Source of the DNA: Bifidobacterium miconisargentati
GTDB lineage: Bacteria > Actinomycetota > Actinomycetes > Actinomycetales > Bifidobacteriaceae
Assembly (NCBI RefSeq): GCF_019331675.1
Contig: NZ_JAHBBJ010000003.1
Coordinates: 1 to 64,000 of the forward strand
Length of the DNA stretch: 64,000 nt
Direction of reading: 5' to 3'
The notes below the pieces were generated by a model. It saw nothing but the letters and a program-made list of their open reading frames with translations. It was not told where the DNA came from and made no database searches. This document shows, one piece after another, positions 44,225 through 53,100 of the stretch (positions are counted from its first letter, which is position 1; each line of letters starts with the position of its first letter). A program made the translations under genes and the position numbers.

Positions 44225-44673
44225 GTTGACTCCTATTCATTCGTGGTGCCGTGCTTTCACGCGCGGGCGGGGGTCGGAACGCCTCGGAGTGGCCGCTCTG
44301 GGGCGTTCGCTTTTTCTGGGGCGCGGCATTGTGCTTGTTAGATGTAACACCGCGTCATAAAGCAGGATAGTGCATATTTACAACCCATCCCAGCTATATA
44401 GCGGTTCCACGGTGGATAACTCCCGTGAAACAGGGCGTGAAACGCAAAAGCTAACATTTTCCGTGTTCACTCCCGAAAACTGATTAAATTTGATTAAATT
44501 CACCTAAATAACGGCGGCATTCCGGCAACGGCGGACAGTCGCATAACAGTGGTGGAGGAACGGCGGACTTCAGCCGTTTTGCATCGGATTTCACCCGTTA
44601 TCACGGGACGTCACCCTTTCCTGTGAGATGGAACATTACGAAAAACGTTGACATTACCGGCGTGTCGCCCCCC
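44225..44673. promoter_or_regulatory. Non-coding gap between the excisionase-like and integrase genes
   Basis: AT-richer than the surroundings. It contains a tandem copy TGATTAAATTTGATTAAATT at about 44481-44500, a candidate arm-type site for integrase or excisionase, plus the promoter of the excisionase operon. No gene is seen. Confidence 0.55.
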
Positions 44674-46101
44674 TCACTCTTTCAGCAGTTCCGTTAGCGT
44701 CTCGGCCTTCACGTCGCCGGGCAGCGCATCCAATACGGCCACGCGCCTATCGGCAGGCAGCGAGCGCAGCACGCCCACCCGTTCGGCCAACGGCATGGCC
44801 GCGAGCACGCCGGCGAGCGCCTCCAGTTCACCGTCCGGGCCGTCGGTGGAGTCGGCGGGCGCGGCGCTCGCCGTCGTCACGGCGGTTTCGAGGTTGCCCA
44901 TGACGCTCTCGTAGTGGCTTTGCACGCGGTGTTGGTATTTGCTGGCGACGGCGAGCGTCTGGTGCCCGGCCTGTCGCATGAGTTCGCCGGTGGTCGCTCC
45001 CATTGCCGCGAGACGGGTCAGCGCCGTGTCCCTGAGGTCGTGAAACCTCATGCCGGCGAGCGCGGGCGTCTTGACTATGGCCCGCTTGAAGGCGTTGCGG
45101 AGTGTCTGGCCGGCGCATATGCCGCCGGAACGCGGAGAGGGGAACAGTAGGGCGTCAGGCTCGGGGCCGACGTGTTCCAAGTGCTCGCGTATGGGTTCGG
45201 CGAGGAACTCGGGAATAGTCAGGTCTCGAATGCTTCCCCGGCTCTTGGGCGGGCCTAGCACGTTCTTCTTGCTGCCGTCCTCGTATTCCTCGGTCTTGGC
45301 GGCGCGGCGCACATGCAAGGTCATGGCGTCCAAGTCGATGTCTTGGCGTTGCAGGCCCAAGCACTCACCCTCGCGCAGTCCTAGATATCCGGCTAGGTAC
45401 ACGGTGAGGCGCAGCCATGCGGGCATTGCCTCGTAAAGGGCCTGTAGTTGGTCGAGTTCCGCTATCACCACCTTGTGCTTGGTATCGCCCTGTGCGGCCT
45501 TTATGGTGCATGGCGTGGCCTTGATTAGGGTGTTGCCTTCGTCGTCTATGGGTTCCTTGGCGGCGCTCGCCATGATGGCGCGCAGTTTCGCGTAGGTGTC
45601 GGCGCGACGGGCTTCAAGGCTTGCGCCCTCGGCGGCGCGTTCGGGCTTGAAACCGTCCCACCACGCTTGCACGTCCTTGGCGGTGATGGAGCCCAGCCGC
45701 TTGTCACCGAAGGCCGGGTAGAGGTAGAGGCGCAGCGCCTCACGGTATTTCTGCTTCGAGGTCTCACGTATGGGGTCGCCGTTGGCCTTGCGGCGTTCCC
45801 TCACCCATCGTTCGGCGTATTCGCGGAACGTGACGGCCTCGCGCTTCTCCCGCGCGCGTTCGATTTGCGGCGGCGTCCACACTTCCAGCCTTATGTCACG
45901 TTCGGCCTTGTCGAGCCATGCCACGGCCTCGGTCTCGTATTCGGGCGTCACCACCTTGTACTGGCGCTTGGGCAGGTCGGGCCATTTGTCGAACGCCTCC
46001 ACCGGCGTCAGGTATGAGGCCTCGATGTAGTCGTGGCCATGCTTGGTGACGGTGCGCAGCCGGCCGAAGCGTCTGCGCTGCCGTTTCCGTGGCCTTGCCA
46101 T
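44674..46101 (-). CDS. Tyrosine recombinase (integrase), 475 aa
   Basis: Catalyses recombination at the att sites. Layout: N-terminal arm-binding region, a SAM-like core-binding domain (about 75-170), then the catalytic domain with Arg in LAGYLGLREGECLGLQ, His-x-x-Arg in MRFHDLRDTALTRL, the second His in GHQTLAVASKYQH and the nucleophile Tyr in the same segment. A low-complexity C-terminal 75 residues follow. It is adjacent to the tRNA att site, the usual place for an integrase. Confidence 0.95.
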   Translation of the reverse strand: MARPRKRQRRRFGRLRTVTKHGHDYIEASYLTPVEAFDKWPDLPKRQYKVVTPEYETEAVAWLDKAERDIRLEVWTPPQIERAREKREAVTFREYAERWVRERRKANGDPIRETSKQKYREALRLYLYPAFGDKRLGSITAKDVQAWWDGFKPERAAEGASLEARRADTYAKLRAIMASAAKEPIDDEGNTLIKATPCTIKAAQGDTKHKVVIAELDQLQALYEAMPAWLRLTVYLAGYLGLREGECLGLQRQDIDLDAMTLHVRRAAKTEEYEDGSKKNVLGPPKSRGSIRDLTIPEFLAEPIREHLEHVGPEPDALLFPSPRSGGICAGQTLRNAFKRAIVKTPALAGMRFHDLRDTALTRLAAMGATTGELMRQAGHQTLAVASKYQHRVQSHYESVMGNLETAVTTASAAPADSTDGPDGELEALAGVLAAMPLAERVGVLRSLPADRRVAVLDALPGDVKAETLTELLKE

Positions 46102-46270
46102 GGCGTCCGCCCCTCCCCTTCAAGTGGGTAATTTTCCCGTCCGGTACCTCGTACCCGCCAATTTACCCACCCCGGTACCCATTAACAAGCGTCATTGCGC
46201 AGGGTTACGCGAATGCCCCAGAAACGGCGTCAGGCCGTGAAAACGGCGGAATTGCAACGTTTTCGGCATG

Positions 46271-46304
46271 AAAAAAGGGTTTCAAGCGAGTGGCTTGAAA
46301 CCCT
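46271..46304 (-). terminator. Element-supplied terminator for tRNA-Ser
   Basis: On the minus strand AGGGTTTCAAGC pairs with GCTTGAAACCCT, followed by TTTTTTC. It begins 5 nt past the tRNA 3' end but lies inside the element, so the element replaces the terminator it displaced (now at 38442-38476). Confidence 0.85.
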
Positions 46305-46308
46305 AGAG

Positions 46309-46326
46309 GCGGACAGAGCGAGATTC
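46309..46326. other. Right attachment site, within tRNA-Ser 3' end
   Basis: Exact copy of the left att core (18 bp). It spans the acceptor and T-stem end of the tRNA, so the tRNA is regenerated after insertion. Confidence 0.9.
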
Positions 46327-46394
46327 GAACTCGCGGAGGGTCGCCCCTCAACGGTTTTCAAGACCGTCTCTTTAGACCGCTCAGACATCTGTCC
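46310..46394 (-). tRNA. tRNA-Ser, anticodon TGA
   Basis: 85-nt class II tRNA: acceptor GGACAGA/TCTGTCC, anticodon arm ACGGT-CTTGAAA-ACCGT with anticodon TGA, a long variable arm, T-loop GTTCGAATC, discriminator G. CCA is not encoded. The integration target. Confidence 0.97.
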
Positions 46395-46519
46395 TTGTGC
46401 GCGCGATGGCCAAAGCCAAAAGCGCACGATGTTCAATTATACAGCTGGGGTGGCCAGTGGGAGTGAGCTCATACCCATCGCAGTCGGAATCGCCTTATAC
46501 GCAATGTCCTATCCGCGTG

Positions 46520-46666
46520 ACTACCCCTCAGTCAGCTGCGCTGACAGCTCGTCCTGCAATTGAGGACGAATTTCATTCGCGTTCTGTCGGCTCGACTGTC
46601 GTCTCGCACATCGCCTACAAACAGCTCCGCTGTTTGCTTCACGGCAATGTCCTGACAAGGGGAGCC
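46520..46666. repeat. Solitary MITE core without terminal inverted repeats
   Basis: Matches the interior of the MITEs at 15.7 and 28.7 kb from CTACCCCTCAGTC through GTCCTGCAATTGAGGAC and CAAACAGCTCCGCTGTTTG to GACAAGGGGAGCC, but lacks both terminal repeats. It lies between tRNA-Ser and serS, both on the minus strand. Confidence 0.85.
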
Positions 46667-46677
46667 AGGAAGGGGGA

Positions 46678-47964
46678 TCAGGCCTCCCACTTGGTGGGCT
46701 CGATGACTTCCTTGCCGCCCATGTAGGCTCGCATGGCCTTCGGGATCTCGATGGAGCCGTCCTTCTGCTGGTGGTTCTCCAAGATGGCGACCAGCCAACG
46801 GGTGGTGGCCAGCGTGCCGTTGAGGGTGGAGACCGGGCGGGTGCCGCCGTCCTCCATGCGCTCGCGGATGTTCAGGCGGCGGGCCTGGTACTCGGTGCAG
46901 TTGGAGGTGGAGGTCAGCTCACGGTAGCGGCCCTGGGTCGGCACCCAGGCCTCGCAGTCGAACTTGCGGGCGGCGGAGGAGCCCAGGTCGCCGGCGGCGG
47001 TGTCGATGATGCGGTACGGCACCTCGACCTTGGCGAGCATCTCCTGCTCCATCTCCAGCAGGTGCTGGTGCTCGGCGTAGGAGTTCTCCTGCTTGGCGTA
47101 GACGAACATCTCCACCTTGTCGAACTGGTGGACGCGGATGATGCCGGAGGTGTCCTTGCCTGCGGCGCCGGCCTCGCGGCGGTAGCAGGAGGACCAGCCG
47201 CAGTAGCGCAGCGGGCCGTTGGACAGGTCCAGAATCTCGTTCTCGTGCATGCCGGCGAGCGCCACCTCGGAGGTGCCGACCAGGTACTGGTCGTCGGGCT
47301 CGCGCAGGCGGTAGATCTCATCGGCGTGGGAGTTCAGGAAGCCGGTGCCGCGCATGACCTCGGGACGCACCAGCGTCGGGGTGATGGCCAGCGTGAAGCC
47401 GTGCTCCTCGGCCTGGTCCACGGCCATGGTGAGCATGGCGATCTGCATGCGGGCCACCTGGCCGCGCAGGAAGTAGAAGCGGGAGCCGCCGACCTTGACG
47501 CCGCGGCGCATATCGATGCCGGCTACCTCGGTGCCCAGGGTCAGGTGATCCTTCGGCTCGAAGCCCTCGGCCGCGAAGTCGCGAATCTGGCCGACCTTCT
47601 TGACGACCACGTAATCGTCCTCGCCGCCTTCCGGAGCCTCCGGCTCGACGATGTTGGACAGCTTCCACATGGCGGTGGTGTATTCCTCGGCGGCGGAATC
47701 GGCCTTGGACTTGTACTCGGCCACCTTGGCGGCCAGCTCCTTGGTCTCGGCGATGAGCTTGGCCTTCTCGTCGGCCGGAGCGGCGGCGACCTTCTTGCCG
47801 ATTTCCTTCTGCTGGGCGCGGGCTTCCTCGAAGGCCTTCAGCGCTTCACGACGGGTGGTGTCGGAGGAGAGCACCTCGTCGACGAGTTCCACGGACTCGC
47901 CGCGCTTGCGCTGGGATTCCTTGACGATGTCGGTGTGTTCACGGATGAATTGAATATCAAGCAT
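46678..47964 (-). CDS. serS: Seryl-tRNA synthetase, 428 aa
   Basis: Charges tRNA-Ser, one copy of which is 284 bp away. An N-terminal coiled-coil arm (about 28-105) recognises the tRNA variable arm; the class II core has TFLN-like GFLNSHADEIY, motif 2 CYRREAGAAGKDTSGIIRVHQF and motif 3 in GTLATTRWLVAILENHQ. Start at 47964 with the standard LDIQFIREH opening. Confidence 0.97.
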   Translation of the reverse strand: MLDIQFIREHTDIVKESQRKRGESVELVDEVLSSDTTRREALKAFEEARAQQKEIGKKVAAAPADEKAKLIAETKELAAKVAEYKSKADSAAEEYTTAMWKLSNIVEPEAPEGGEDDYVVVKKVGQIRDFAAEGFEPKDHLTLGTEVAGIDMRRGVKVGGSRFYFLRGQVARMQIAMLTMAVDQAEEHGFTLAITPTLVRPEVMRGTGFLNSHADEIYRLREPDDQYLVGTSEVALAGMHENEILDLSNGPLRYCGWSSCYRREAGAAGKDTSGIIRVHQFDKVEMFVYAKQENSYAEHQHLLEMEQEMLAKVEVPYRIIDTAAGDLGSSAARKFDCEAWVPTQGRYRELTSTSNCTEYQARRLNIRERMEDGGTRPVSTLNGTLATTRWLVAILENHQQKDGSIEIPKAMRAYMGGKEVIEPTKWEA

Positions 47965-48152
47965 GCGCCTAACACTACCGCCGCAAGCCGACACGCGGCG
48001 ACCGCTTCGCCTCGTTCCGGACGGGTATCGGCATCCGTTGCATGAACCGGCTTTCATCGCCCGCGGCCGGCGAACCGCACAACGTGCACAAACTGTTCAT
48101 GTTCGCGCAACTTTCGCCGCTTGTCCCCGTGGTCACGCTAACAATAGGAGTC

Positions 48153-49337
48153 ATGTCTCAGCCTGCCGTCACCGCGCTCATCGTCGCCGTCGTTATCCTC
48201 GTGATCGTGGCCATAGTCGCCGCAGCACTCGCGTTGCGTGCGCGCCGCCGCCGCAAACTGGCGGAATCATTGGAGAAACGTCGTGACGACGAGGTGCAGT
48301 ACGCCTTCGTGATCAACCCCTCCAAACCGCAGGCGGAGGCCCAGCGACTGCATATCAAGGAGTTCTGCCAGGCCAAGGGGCTCGATCGCATCCGCTTCTA
48401 CGACACCCAGCTCGACAAGGACGGCCGTGTCTGCGCGCTGGAGGCGCTCCACGACGGCGCCGACGTGGTCATCGCGGTGGGCGGCGACGGCACCGTACGC
48501 ACGGTGGCGAGCGCCGTCTCCGGCACCGGCCATGCGCTCGGCATCATCCCGATCGGCACCGGCAACCTGTTCGCCCGCAATATGGGCATCCCCGTGGACG
48601 ACATCGACGCGGCGCTCACGGTGGCCACCTCGCACGGCTCGCGCCTGGTGGACATGGGTCGTCTCACGCTGCTCGACCATCCCGAGGACGACCACGGCCA
48701 CGCCTTCCTCATCATCGCCGGCGTGGGCTTCGACGCGGCCATGATCGACGACACGGACCCCGAACTCAAGCGCAACATCAGCTGGCTCGCATACTTCGCC
48801 GGCGGCATCAAGAACCTGTTCGCCCCGAAGTTCCGCGGCGACCTGACCATCACCAGCGCCGACGGCTCGGCCCACACCATCAACAACCTCAAGTTCCGCA
48901 CGGTGATGGCCGGCAACTGTGGCCAGATTCCCGTGTTCTCGCTGATGCCGGCCGCATCCTACGACGACGGCATCCTCGATTTCGAGATCATCGACACCAC
49001 CGGCGGCATCCTGGGATGGGCGAACCTGTTCGGCGACGTGGTGCACCAGACCATCACCGGCAAGCCCGAGCAGAACCCGCTGTCCACGAACTCCACGATG
49101 GAGCAGGTGCAGGGCGTTTCCGCGGAGATCATGCTGGAGAAGCCGGCCAAGGCCCAGGTGGACGGCGACATGCTGCCTGAGACCCGGCACATCCGCTTCT
49201 CCGTGGACCATCGCGCGCTCATCGTGCGCGTGCCGGCCTCCTCGCTGTCCTCGCTGGAGAAGACCGCCCAGGCGGCCGCGGCGAACGCCACCGCCGATTT
49301 CGCGGAAAACACCAGCATCCTCGAACCGGTGCGGTAG
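48153..49337 (+). CDS. Diacylglycerol/lipid kinase family protein, 394 aa
   Basis: One N-terminal transmembrane helix (about 9-32), then a DAGK catalytic domain: FVINPSKPQAE, nucleotide motif VIAVGGDGTVRTVASAVSG, and GIIPIGTGNLFARN. The C-terminal domain follows with AGNCGQIPVFSLMP. Such enzymes phosphorylate diacylglycerol, sphingoid bases or similar lipids at the membrane. AGGAG is only 2 nt from ATG 48153; a longer frame begins at 48042. Divergent from serS. Confidence 0.9.
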   Translation: MSQPAVTALIVAVVILVIVAIVAAALALRARRRRKLAESLEKRRDDEVQYAFVINPSKPQAEAQRLHIKEFCQAKGLDRIRFYDTQLDKDGRVCALEALHDGADVVIAVGGDGTVRTVASAVSGTGHALGIIPIGTGNLFARNMGIPVDDIDAALTVATSHGSRLVDMGRLTLLDHPEDDHGHAFLIIAGVGFDAAMIDDTDPELKRNISWLAYFAGGIKNLFAPKFRGDLTITSADGSAHTINNLKFRTVMAGNCGQIPVFSLMPAASYDDGILDFEIIDTTGGILGWANLFGDVVHQTITGKPEQNPLSTNSTMEQVQGVSAEIMLEKPAKAQVDGDMLPETRHIRFSVDHRALIVRVPASSLSSLEKTAQAAAANATADFAENTSILEPVR

Positions 49338-49381
49338 GGAACTGTCTTCCAGCTCCCCTCAAGTCGCCAAAAGCGACGGTT

Positions 49382-49419
49382 CCGCTTTCGGTTCCCTCCA
49401 AGGAAGGAACCGAAAGCGG
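49382..49419 (+). terminator. Hairpin between the lipid kinase and bglG
   Basis: CCGCTTTCGGTTCC pairs perfectly with GGAACCGAAAGCGG. No strong T-run, but it separates convergent genes. Confidence 0.65.
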
Positions 49420-49454
49420 GGAATGCCCTCGGTCGGCAGTCCCGGAGGCAAGGG

Positions 49455-50297
49455 CTACCGATGAACGTCGGCGGTGACCCGGGCCACATGCATGGCCAGG
49501 TAGGCCACTTCGTCTTCGCTCACGTCCGCATCCAGTCTCAGCTCCAATAGCCTGCCGATAGTGGACGCGCAACGCAGCGCTTCAGGGTAAGCGTCGCGAA
49601 TCGCATTGATGATCGGCGCCGGCTCGTCGGCAAGCTGCTTGTTCTGGTGGATGCGGATGAACAGGTACCGCAGATGCGTGATGAAGCGTCCCACGTTCAC
49701 TGACTCGCGGTCAAGCTTCAGATTGTACGCATGCTCGATGATGTCGAGCATCTGCTGAATCACACCGGTCATCGTATACGTATAGGTCAGATCGCCCGTC
49801 GCGAATCCGGCGTTCACCAGATGCATGGCGAGCGATGTCTCCTCGCCAACCGGCAATGGCTGTGACAGCTTGCCGTTGATGGCCTTGAGCAGCGTGCGGC
49901 CCTGCTCGTATTCCTTGGGATAAAGATTGCTGATCTCGCCGGCCAGCGGATACTCGACCGTGATGCCGCGTTGCTGCCGCGCGATGGCTCCGGCGATATG
50001 ATCGGCAAGCGCCATCACCAGTGTGGTGCTGCCTACTTCCCGCTCCCCCAAGCCGGTCTCTCTCATGGCGTCGACGATGATACGGATGGTCTCCGGATCG
50101 ATATCCGACAGCATCTGCGCCAGATGATCGGGGTCGCGCCCGTCCGCCGGTACGAAGGTGCGCACCACCTTGGACTCATCCACCGTCTGGCCGGGTTTGG
50201 CCTGGAATCCCAGGCCGCGACCCGTGAGAATCACCTCGCCGCCGTCCGCCTCTTTGGCGAGCACGACGTTGTTGTTGAACACCCTCAGTATCTCCAT
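49455..50297 (-). CDS. BglG/LicT-type transcription antiterminator, 280 aa
   Basis: The N-terminal CAT RNA-binding domain (about 1-58: MEILRVFNNNVVLAKEADGG) is followed by PRD1 (about 70-170) and PRD2 (about 180-278) with histidines that take phosphate from the PTS (DHIAGAI, LAMHLVN, LRYLFIRIH, YLAMHVARV). When active it stabilises an RNA antiterminator (RAT) and prevents termination. A clear RAT lies at 52906 upstream of the glcP-like gene. ATG 50297 has GGAAGGAA. It follows the PTS gene closely on the same strand. Confidence 0.95.
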   Translation of the reverse strand: MEILRVFNNNVVLAKEADGGEVILTGRGLGFQAKPGQTVDESKVVRTFVPADGRDPDHLAQMLSDIDPETIRIIVDAMRETGLGEREVGSTTLVMALADHIAGAIARQQRGITVEYPLAGEISNLYPKEYEQGRTLLKAINGKLSQPLPVGEETSLAMHLVNAGFATGDLTYTYTMTGVIQQMLDIIEHAYNLKLDRESVNVGRFITHLRYLFIRIHQNKQLADEPAPIINAIRDAYPEALRCASTIGRLLELRLDADVSEDEVAYLAMHVARVTADVHR

Positions 50298-50375
50298 GGC
50301 GTTCCTTCCCGCGGCCCTTGCGCCGCCATCGCCGTATCCGTCATGTCCGGCATGTCCGTCAGCCAATCCCGGCCT

Positions 50376-52742
50376 TTACCGTTCCACATCGATGATAGGG
50401 TCGCCGGCCGTCACATGCCGACCGGTCAGCGGCGTGACCGAGGTCATGGCTGCCGTGTTCACCACGGTCACCACCACCGCGGTGTCATGACCGGCGGCCG
50501 CGATGGCCCCGAAATCCACCTGCGCCAGCGTCCTGCCAGCATCGACCCGGTCTCCCTTGGCCGCGTCGACGGCGAATCCCTCACCGTCCATGCCCGCAGT
50601 GCCAAGACCGATGTGGACCAGCACCTCGACGCCGCCGTCGGTCTTGATGCCGAAGGCGTGACCGGTTTTGGCCACCGTCTTCAGCGTGCCGCTCACCGGT
50701 GCCAGCACAGGCACCATCGTTGACGTTGCCGGCACGATGCACACGCCCTCGCCCAGCGCACGGGATTCGAACACCGGGTCTCCGGTGGCCCCCAGATCCT
50801 TGACCCGGCCGGAGACCGGCGCGAAGATGGCGTTGGACGACACCCCAACGTCCGGGGCAGTGTGGTCAGAAGCAATGCAGGTCGCCGATTGCGAAACGAA
50901 ATCGTCCTTGTCTGCCGGAACGGGACCTGCGACCGCATCATCAGACCCGGCTCCGCGCTTTCCACGCCCCACTGCATTCTCCGAAGACGGTACCGGCGTG
51001 GTTTCCGCATCATCTGCAGATTCGTCCGGCACCGGCGTGCGATACCCGAACAGCACGGTCAGCGTCATGGCCGTCGCGAACGCCACCGCGATGGACAGCG
51101 CGTACACCCACATCCTGCTGAACACCGGAATCGTCAACAGCGAGGAGAAGGCGAACGCCGTGGTCGTCACCCCGCGAATCACCCTGCCGGAAGCCAGCAC
51201 GGACGGGAACAACCAGCCCAGCACCGCGCTGGCCACGCCTCCCGCGGCGCATCCGGCGAGCAGCCATCGATAGACCCGGCGATGGCGCAGATGGATGCCG
51301 TACAGGCTCAGCTCCGAGACACCGCCCAACAGCCCGGCCACCAGCGCCCCCAACGCGGTCTGGCGCATGGCCGAATCCCGCTCGCGCACGGCAAGCACCA
51401 GCACGCCGGCCGTAGCGCCGAAGCAGGCGAAATTCCACACGCCCATCGGCCCCTGCACGAAGTCGTAGCCGAGCGACTGCAGGTTCATCAGCATCAGGGC
51501 GTTGAGCGGCCAGTGCAGGCCAAGCGGCACCAGGAACGGATAAAGCATCGGGATGACGAGGGCGAACAGGAACGGCACATGCGCATCCAGCCAGGCCGTC
51601 GCCGCGGCCAGACCGTCGCCCATCCATATGCCGAACGGGCCGATGGCGAGCAGGGCGATGAGATACACGACGGACAGCGAGAGGAACGGCACGAACACCA
51701 TCTGCACACTGCCCGGGATGATGCGTGTAAGACCGTGGTATACGAGCGCGAGCACGGCGACCATCAGCAACGGCACGAAGATGTTGCCGCTGTAGTCGCT
51801 GAGCGTCACCCGCACTCCGAATACCGACACGCTGCCGGACAAACCCGTGAATTGCGGGATCATAAGCGCCGCCATGATCGAGCCGCCGAGCCACGGATCC
51901 ACATGCAGCCTGCGGGCCGCGTTGTAGGCGATCATGATCGGCAGCAGCGTGAACATGCCCTCCCAGATGGTCCTGAGCAGCTTCCAACCGCTGGCATCCC
52001 CGCCGGACGGCATCAGGCCGAGCGCGATGACGACGTTGGCGATGGCGATGACCAGCGACGCCCCGAGCAGCACGCCGAGCAGCGGTCGGAACGAGTCGGA
52101 CAGGTAGTCGAGGATCGCCTCGGCCCAGTCGCGCGCCGTGCGAGGCAGACGTGGCAAGTCGTTGCGTCCGGATGGGGCGAAGGGGGTGGAAAAGGCATCA
52201 GTCCCTGCAACGGATACGGCGGATTCGGCGAGTCTGGCATTACCGGGGGTTCCGGACGGTACGGCGCCGGCACGGGACTGCCCGCCATCTCCGACGACGA
52301 CGCCCGTCGCCTCATCGACGCTCCCAGCACCAGACGGTTCGCCACCGGAAACCGTTGCTCGCAACCCCATGATCCGTTCGTACACCGAAGCCACCGCGCC
52401 GCCGATGATGATCTGGTACCGGCCGCCGGCACGCGGGAAAGCGCCGAGCACGCCGGAGACGGCCTCGATGCGGTCCGGATTCGTACGCCCGGGGTCCGCC
52501 AAGGTCATGTGCAGGCGGGTGGCGCAGTGGGTCAGGTCCGTGATGTTCGATGTGCCGCCGACCGCCTCGACGATGCCTTGCGCGATGTCGGCCGCGGATG
52601 CCGGCGTCTGCGATGCGGGACGCCGAGCCGGTGCCGCAACGCCAGACGCGGACGACGCCGCGGGGGCGGCGGAAATCCCGTCGCCCATGGCCGGCGCACC
52701 CATCGCACCCGACGCACCCGTCCCGTTCCACTCGCCTGACAC
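50376..52742 (-). CDS. PTS sugar permease, EIIBCA fusion (glucose/beta-glucoside type), 788 aa
   Basis: Imports and phosphorylates a sugar with phosphoryl transfer from HPr. Order: IIB (about 50-130) with phospho-Cys in LTHCATRLHM; membrane IIC (about 215-590, about ten helices); IIA (about 640-770) with phospho-His in VEVLVHIGLG, following IVPATSTMVPVLAP. The GTG at 52742 is chosen because AAGGAGGGG lies just upstream; ATG starts at 52781 or 52805 lack one. The IIB-IIC linker is long and Pro/Ser/Gly-rich. It precedes bglG by 78 nt and diverges from the sugar porter. Sugar specificity is not settled. Confidence 0.9.
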   Translation of the reverse strand: MSGEWNGTGASGAMGAPAMGDGISAAPAASSASGVAAPARRPASQTPASAADIAQGIVEAVGGTSNITDLTHCATRLHMTLADPGRTNPDRIEAVSGVLGAFPRAGGRYQIIIGGAVASVYERIMGLRATVSGGEPSGAGSVDEATGVVVGDGGQSRAGAVPSGTPGNARLAESAVSVAGTDAFSTPFAPSGRNDLPRLPRTARDWAEAILDYLSDSFRPLLGVLLGASLVIAIANVVIALGLMPSGGDASGWKLLRTIWEGMFTLLPIMIAYNAARRLHVDPWLGGSIMAALMIPQFTGLSGSVSVFGVRVTLSDYSGNIFVPLLMVAVLALVYHGLTRIIPGSVQMVFVPFLSLSVVYLIALLAIGPFGIWMGDGLAAATAWLDAHVPFLFALVIPMLYPFLVPLGLHWPLNALMLMNLQSLGYDFVQGPMGVWNFACFGATAGVLVLAVRERDSAMRQTALGALVAGLLGGVSELSLYGIHLRHRRVYRWLLAGCAAGGVASAVLGWLFPSVLASGRVIRGVTTTAFAFSSLLTIPVFSRMWVYALSIAVAFATAMTLTVLFGYRTPVPDESADDAETTPVPSSENAVGRGKRGAGSDDAVAGPVPADKDDFVSQSATCIASDHTAPDVGVSSNAIFAPVSGRVKDLGATGDPVFESRALGEGVCIVPATSTMVPVLAPVSGTLKTVAKTGHAFGIKTDGGVEVLVHIGLGTAGMDGEGFAVDAAKGDRVDAGRTLAQVDFGAIAAAGHDTAVVVTVVNTAAMTSVTPLTGRHVTAGDPIIDVER

Positions 52743-52905
52743 GTCCCCTCCTTGTCTCCGTTTCCCGTAATTCTCCCCCATCGGCGTCGGGTTGTCCACA
52801 GGCATCCGGCGCGACGGCCTCCCGCGAAAACCGTCGCGGATTCCCGATTTCTTCGGAGTGTCGCGCACGGAAAAGTCGTATTCTATCTTTCACACGTTGC
52901 GTAGC

Positions 52906-52936
52906 AGGGTTGTTACTTGGAAACGAGGCAAGACCT
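52906..52936 (+). promoter_or_regulatory. RAT: LicT/BglG-type ribonucleic antiterminator in the sugar-porter leader
   Basis: AGGGTTGTTACTTGGAAACG (52906-52925) then AGGCAAGACCT closely follow the RAT consensus GGRTTGTTACT...AGGCAAAACC. Its 3' end overlaps the 5' arm of the terminator at 52930-53006, so RAT and terminator are mutually exclusive. The cognate antiterminator is probably the BglG protein encoded at 49455. Confidence 0.85.
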
Positions 52937-53006
52937 GGAGCGATGTGGAATTTGCGTATTCATTGTTCGAATATGCGTATTCCACGTTGTTCCAGGTCTT
53001 TTTTTG
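52930..53006 (+). terminator. Leader terminator controlled by the RAT
   Basis: AAGACCTGGA (52930-52939) pairs with TCCAGGTCTT (52991-53000), followed by TTTTTTG. Inside, GTGGAAT pairs with ATTCCAC and GCGTATTC with GAATATGC, making a long two-part hairpin. It stands about 95 nt before the porter start codon. Confidence 0.88.
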
Positions 53007-53100
53007 TTTTCCGGCGACTTGGCAATCGAAGCCGACCCGCACGCGGCAGGGCCACGCCGGCGGGCATGGCCCGTCAATGGCGATGAAAGGACCTAAGGCA

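Larger units (their letters stand above)
38483..46326. mobile_element. 7.8-kb integrative element in tRNA-Ser(TGA)
   Basis: Bounded by an exact 18-bp direct repeat, GCGGACAGAGCGAGATTC, at 38483-38500 and 46309-46326; the right copy is the 3' end of tRNA-Ser. A tyrosine integrase is next to the tRNA, followed by an excisionase-like gene and then genes reading away on the same (minus) strand. Contents: integrase, HTH excisionase, two unknown proteins, an ATPase-like protein, two tiny overlapping genes, an XRE repressor, another unknown regulator-like protein, and two iteron-like arrays. No capsid, terminase, FtsK or relaxase gene was recognised. Confidence 0.9.

Noticed and set aside
48042..48152. 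Upstream extension of the lipid kinase
   Set aside because: The extra 37 residues lack family support and lie in the divergent promoter with serS.
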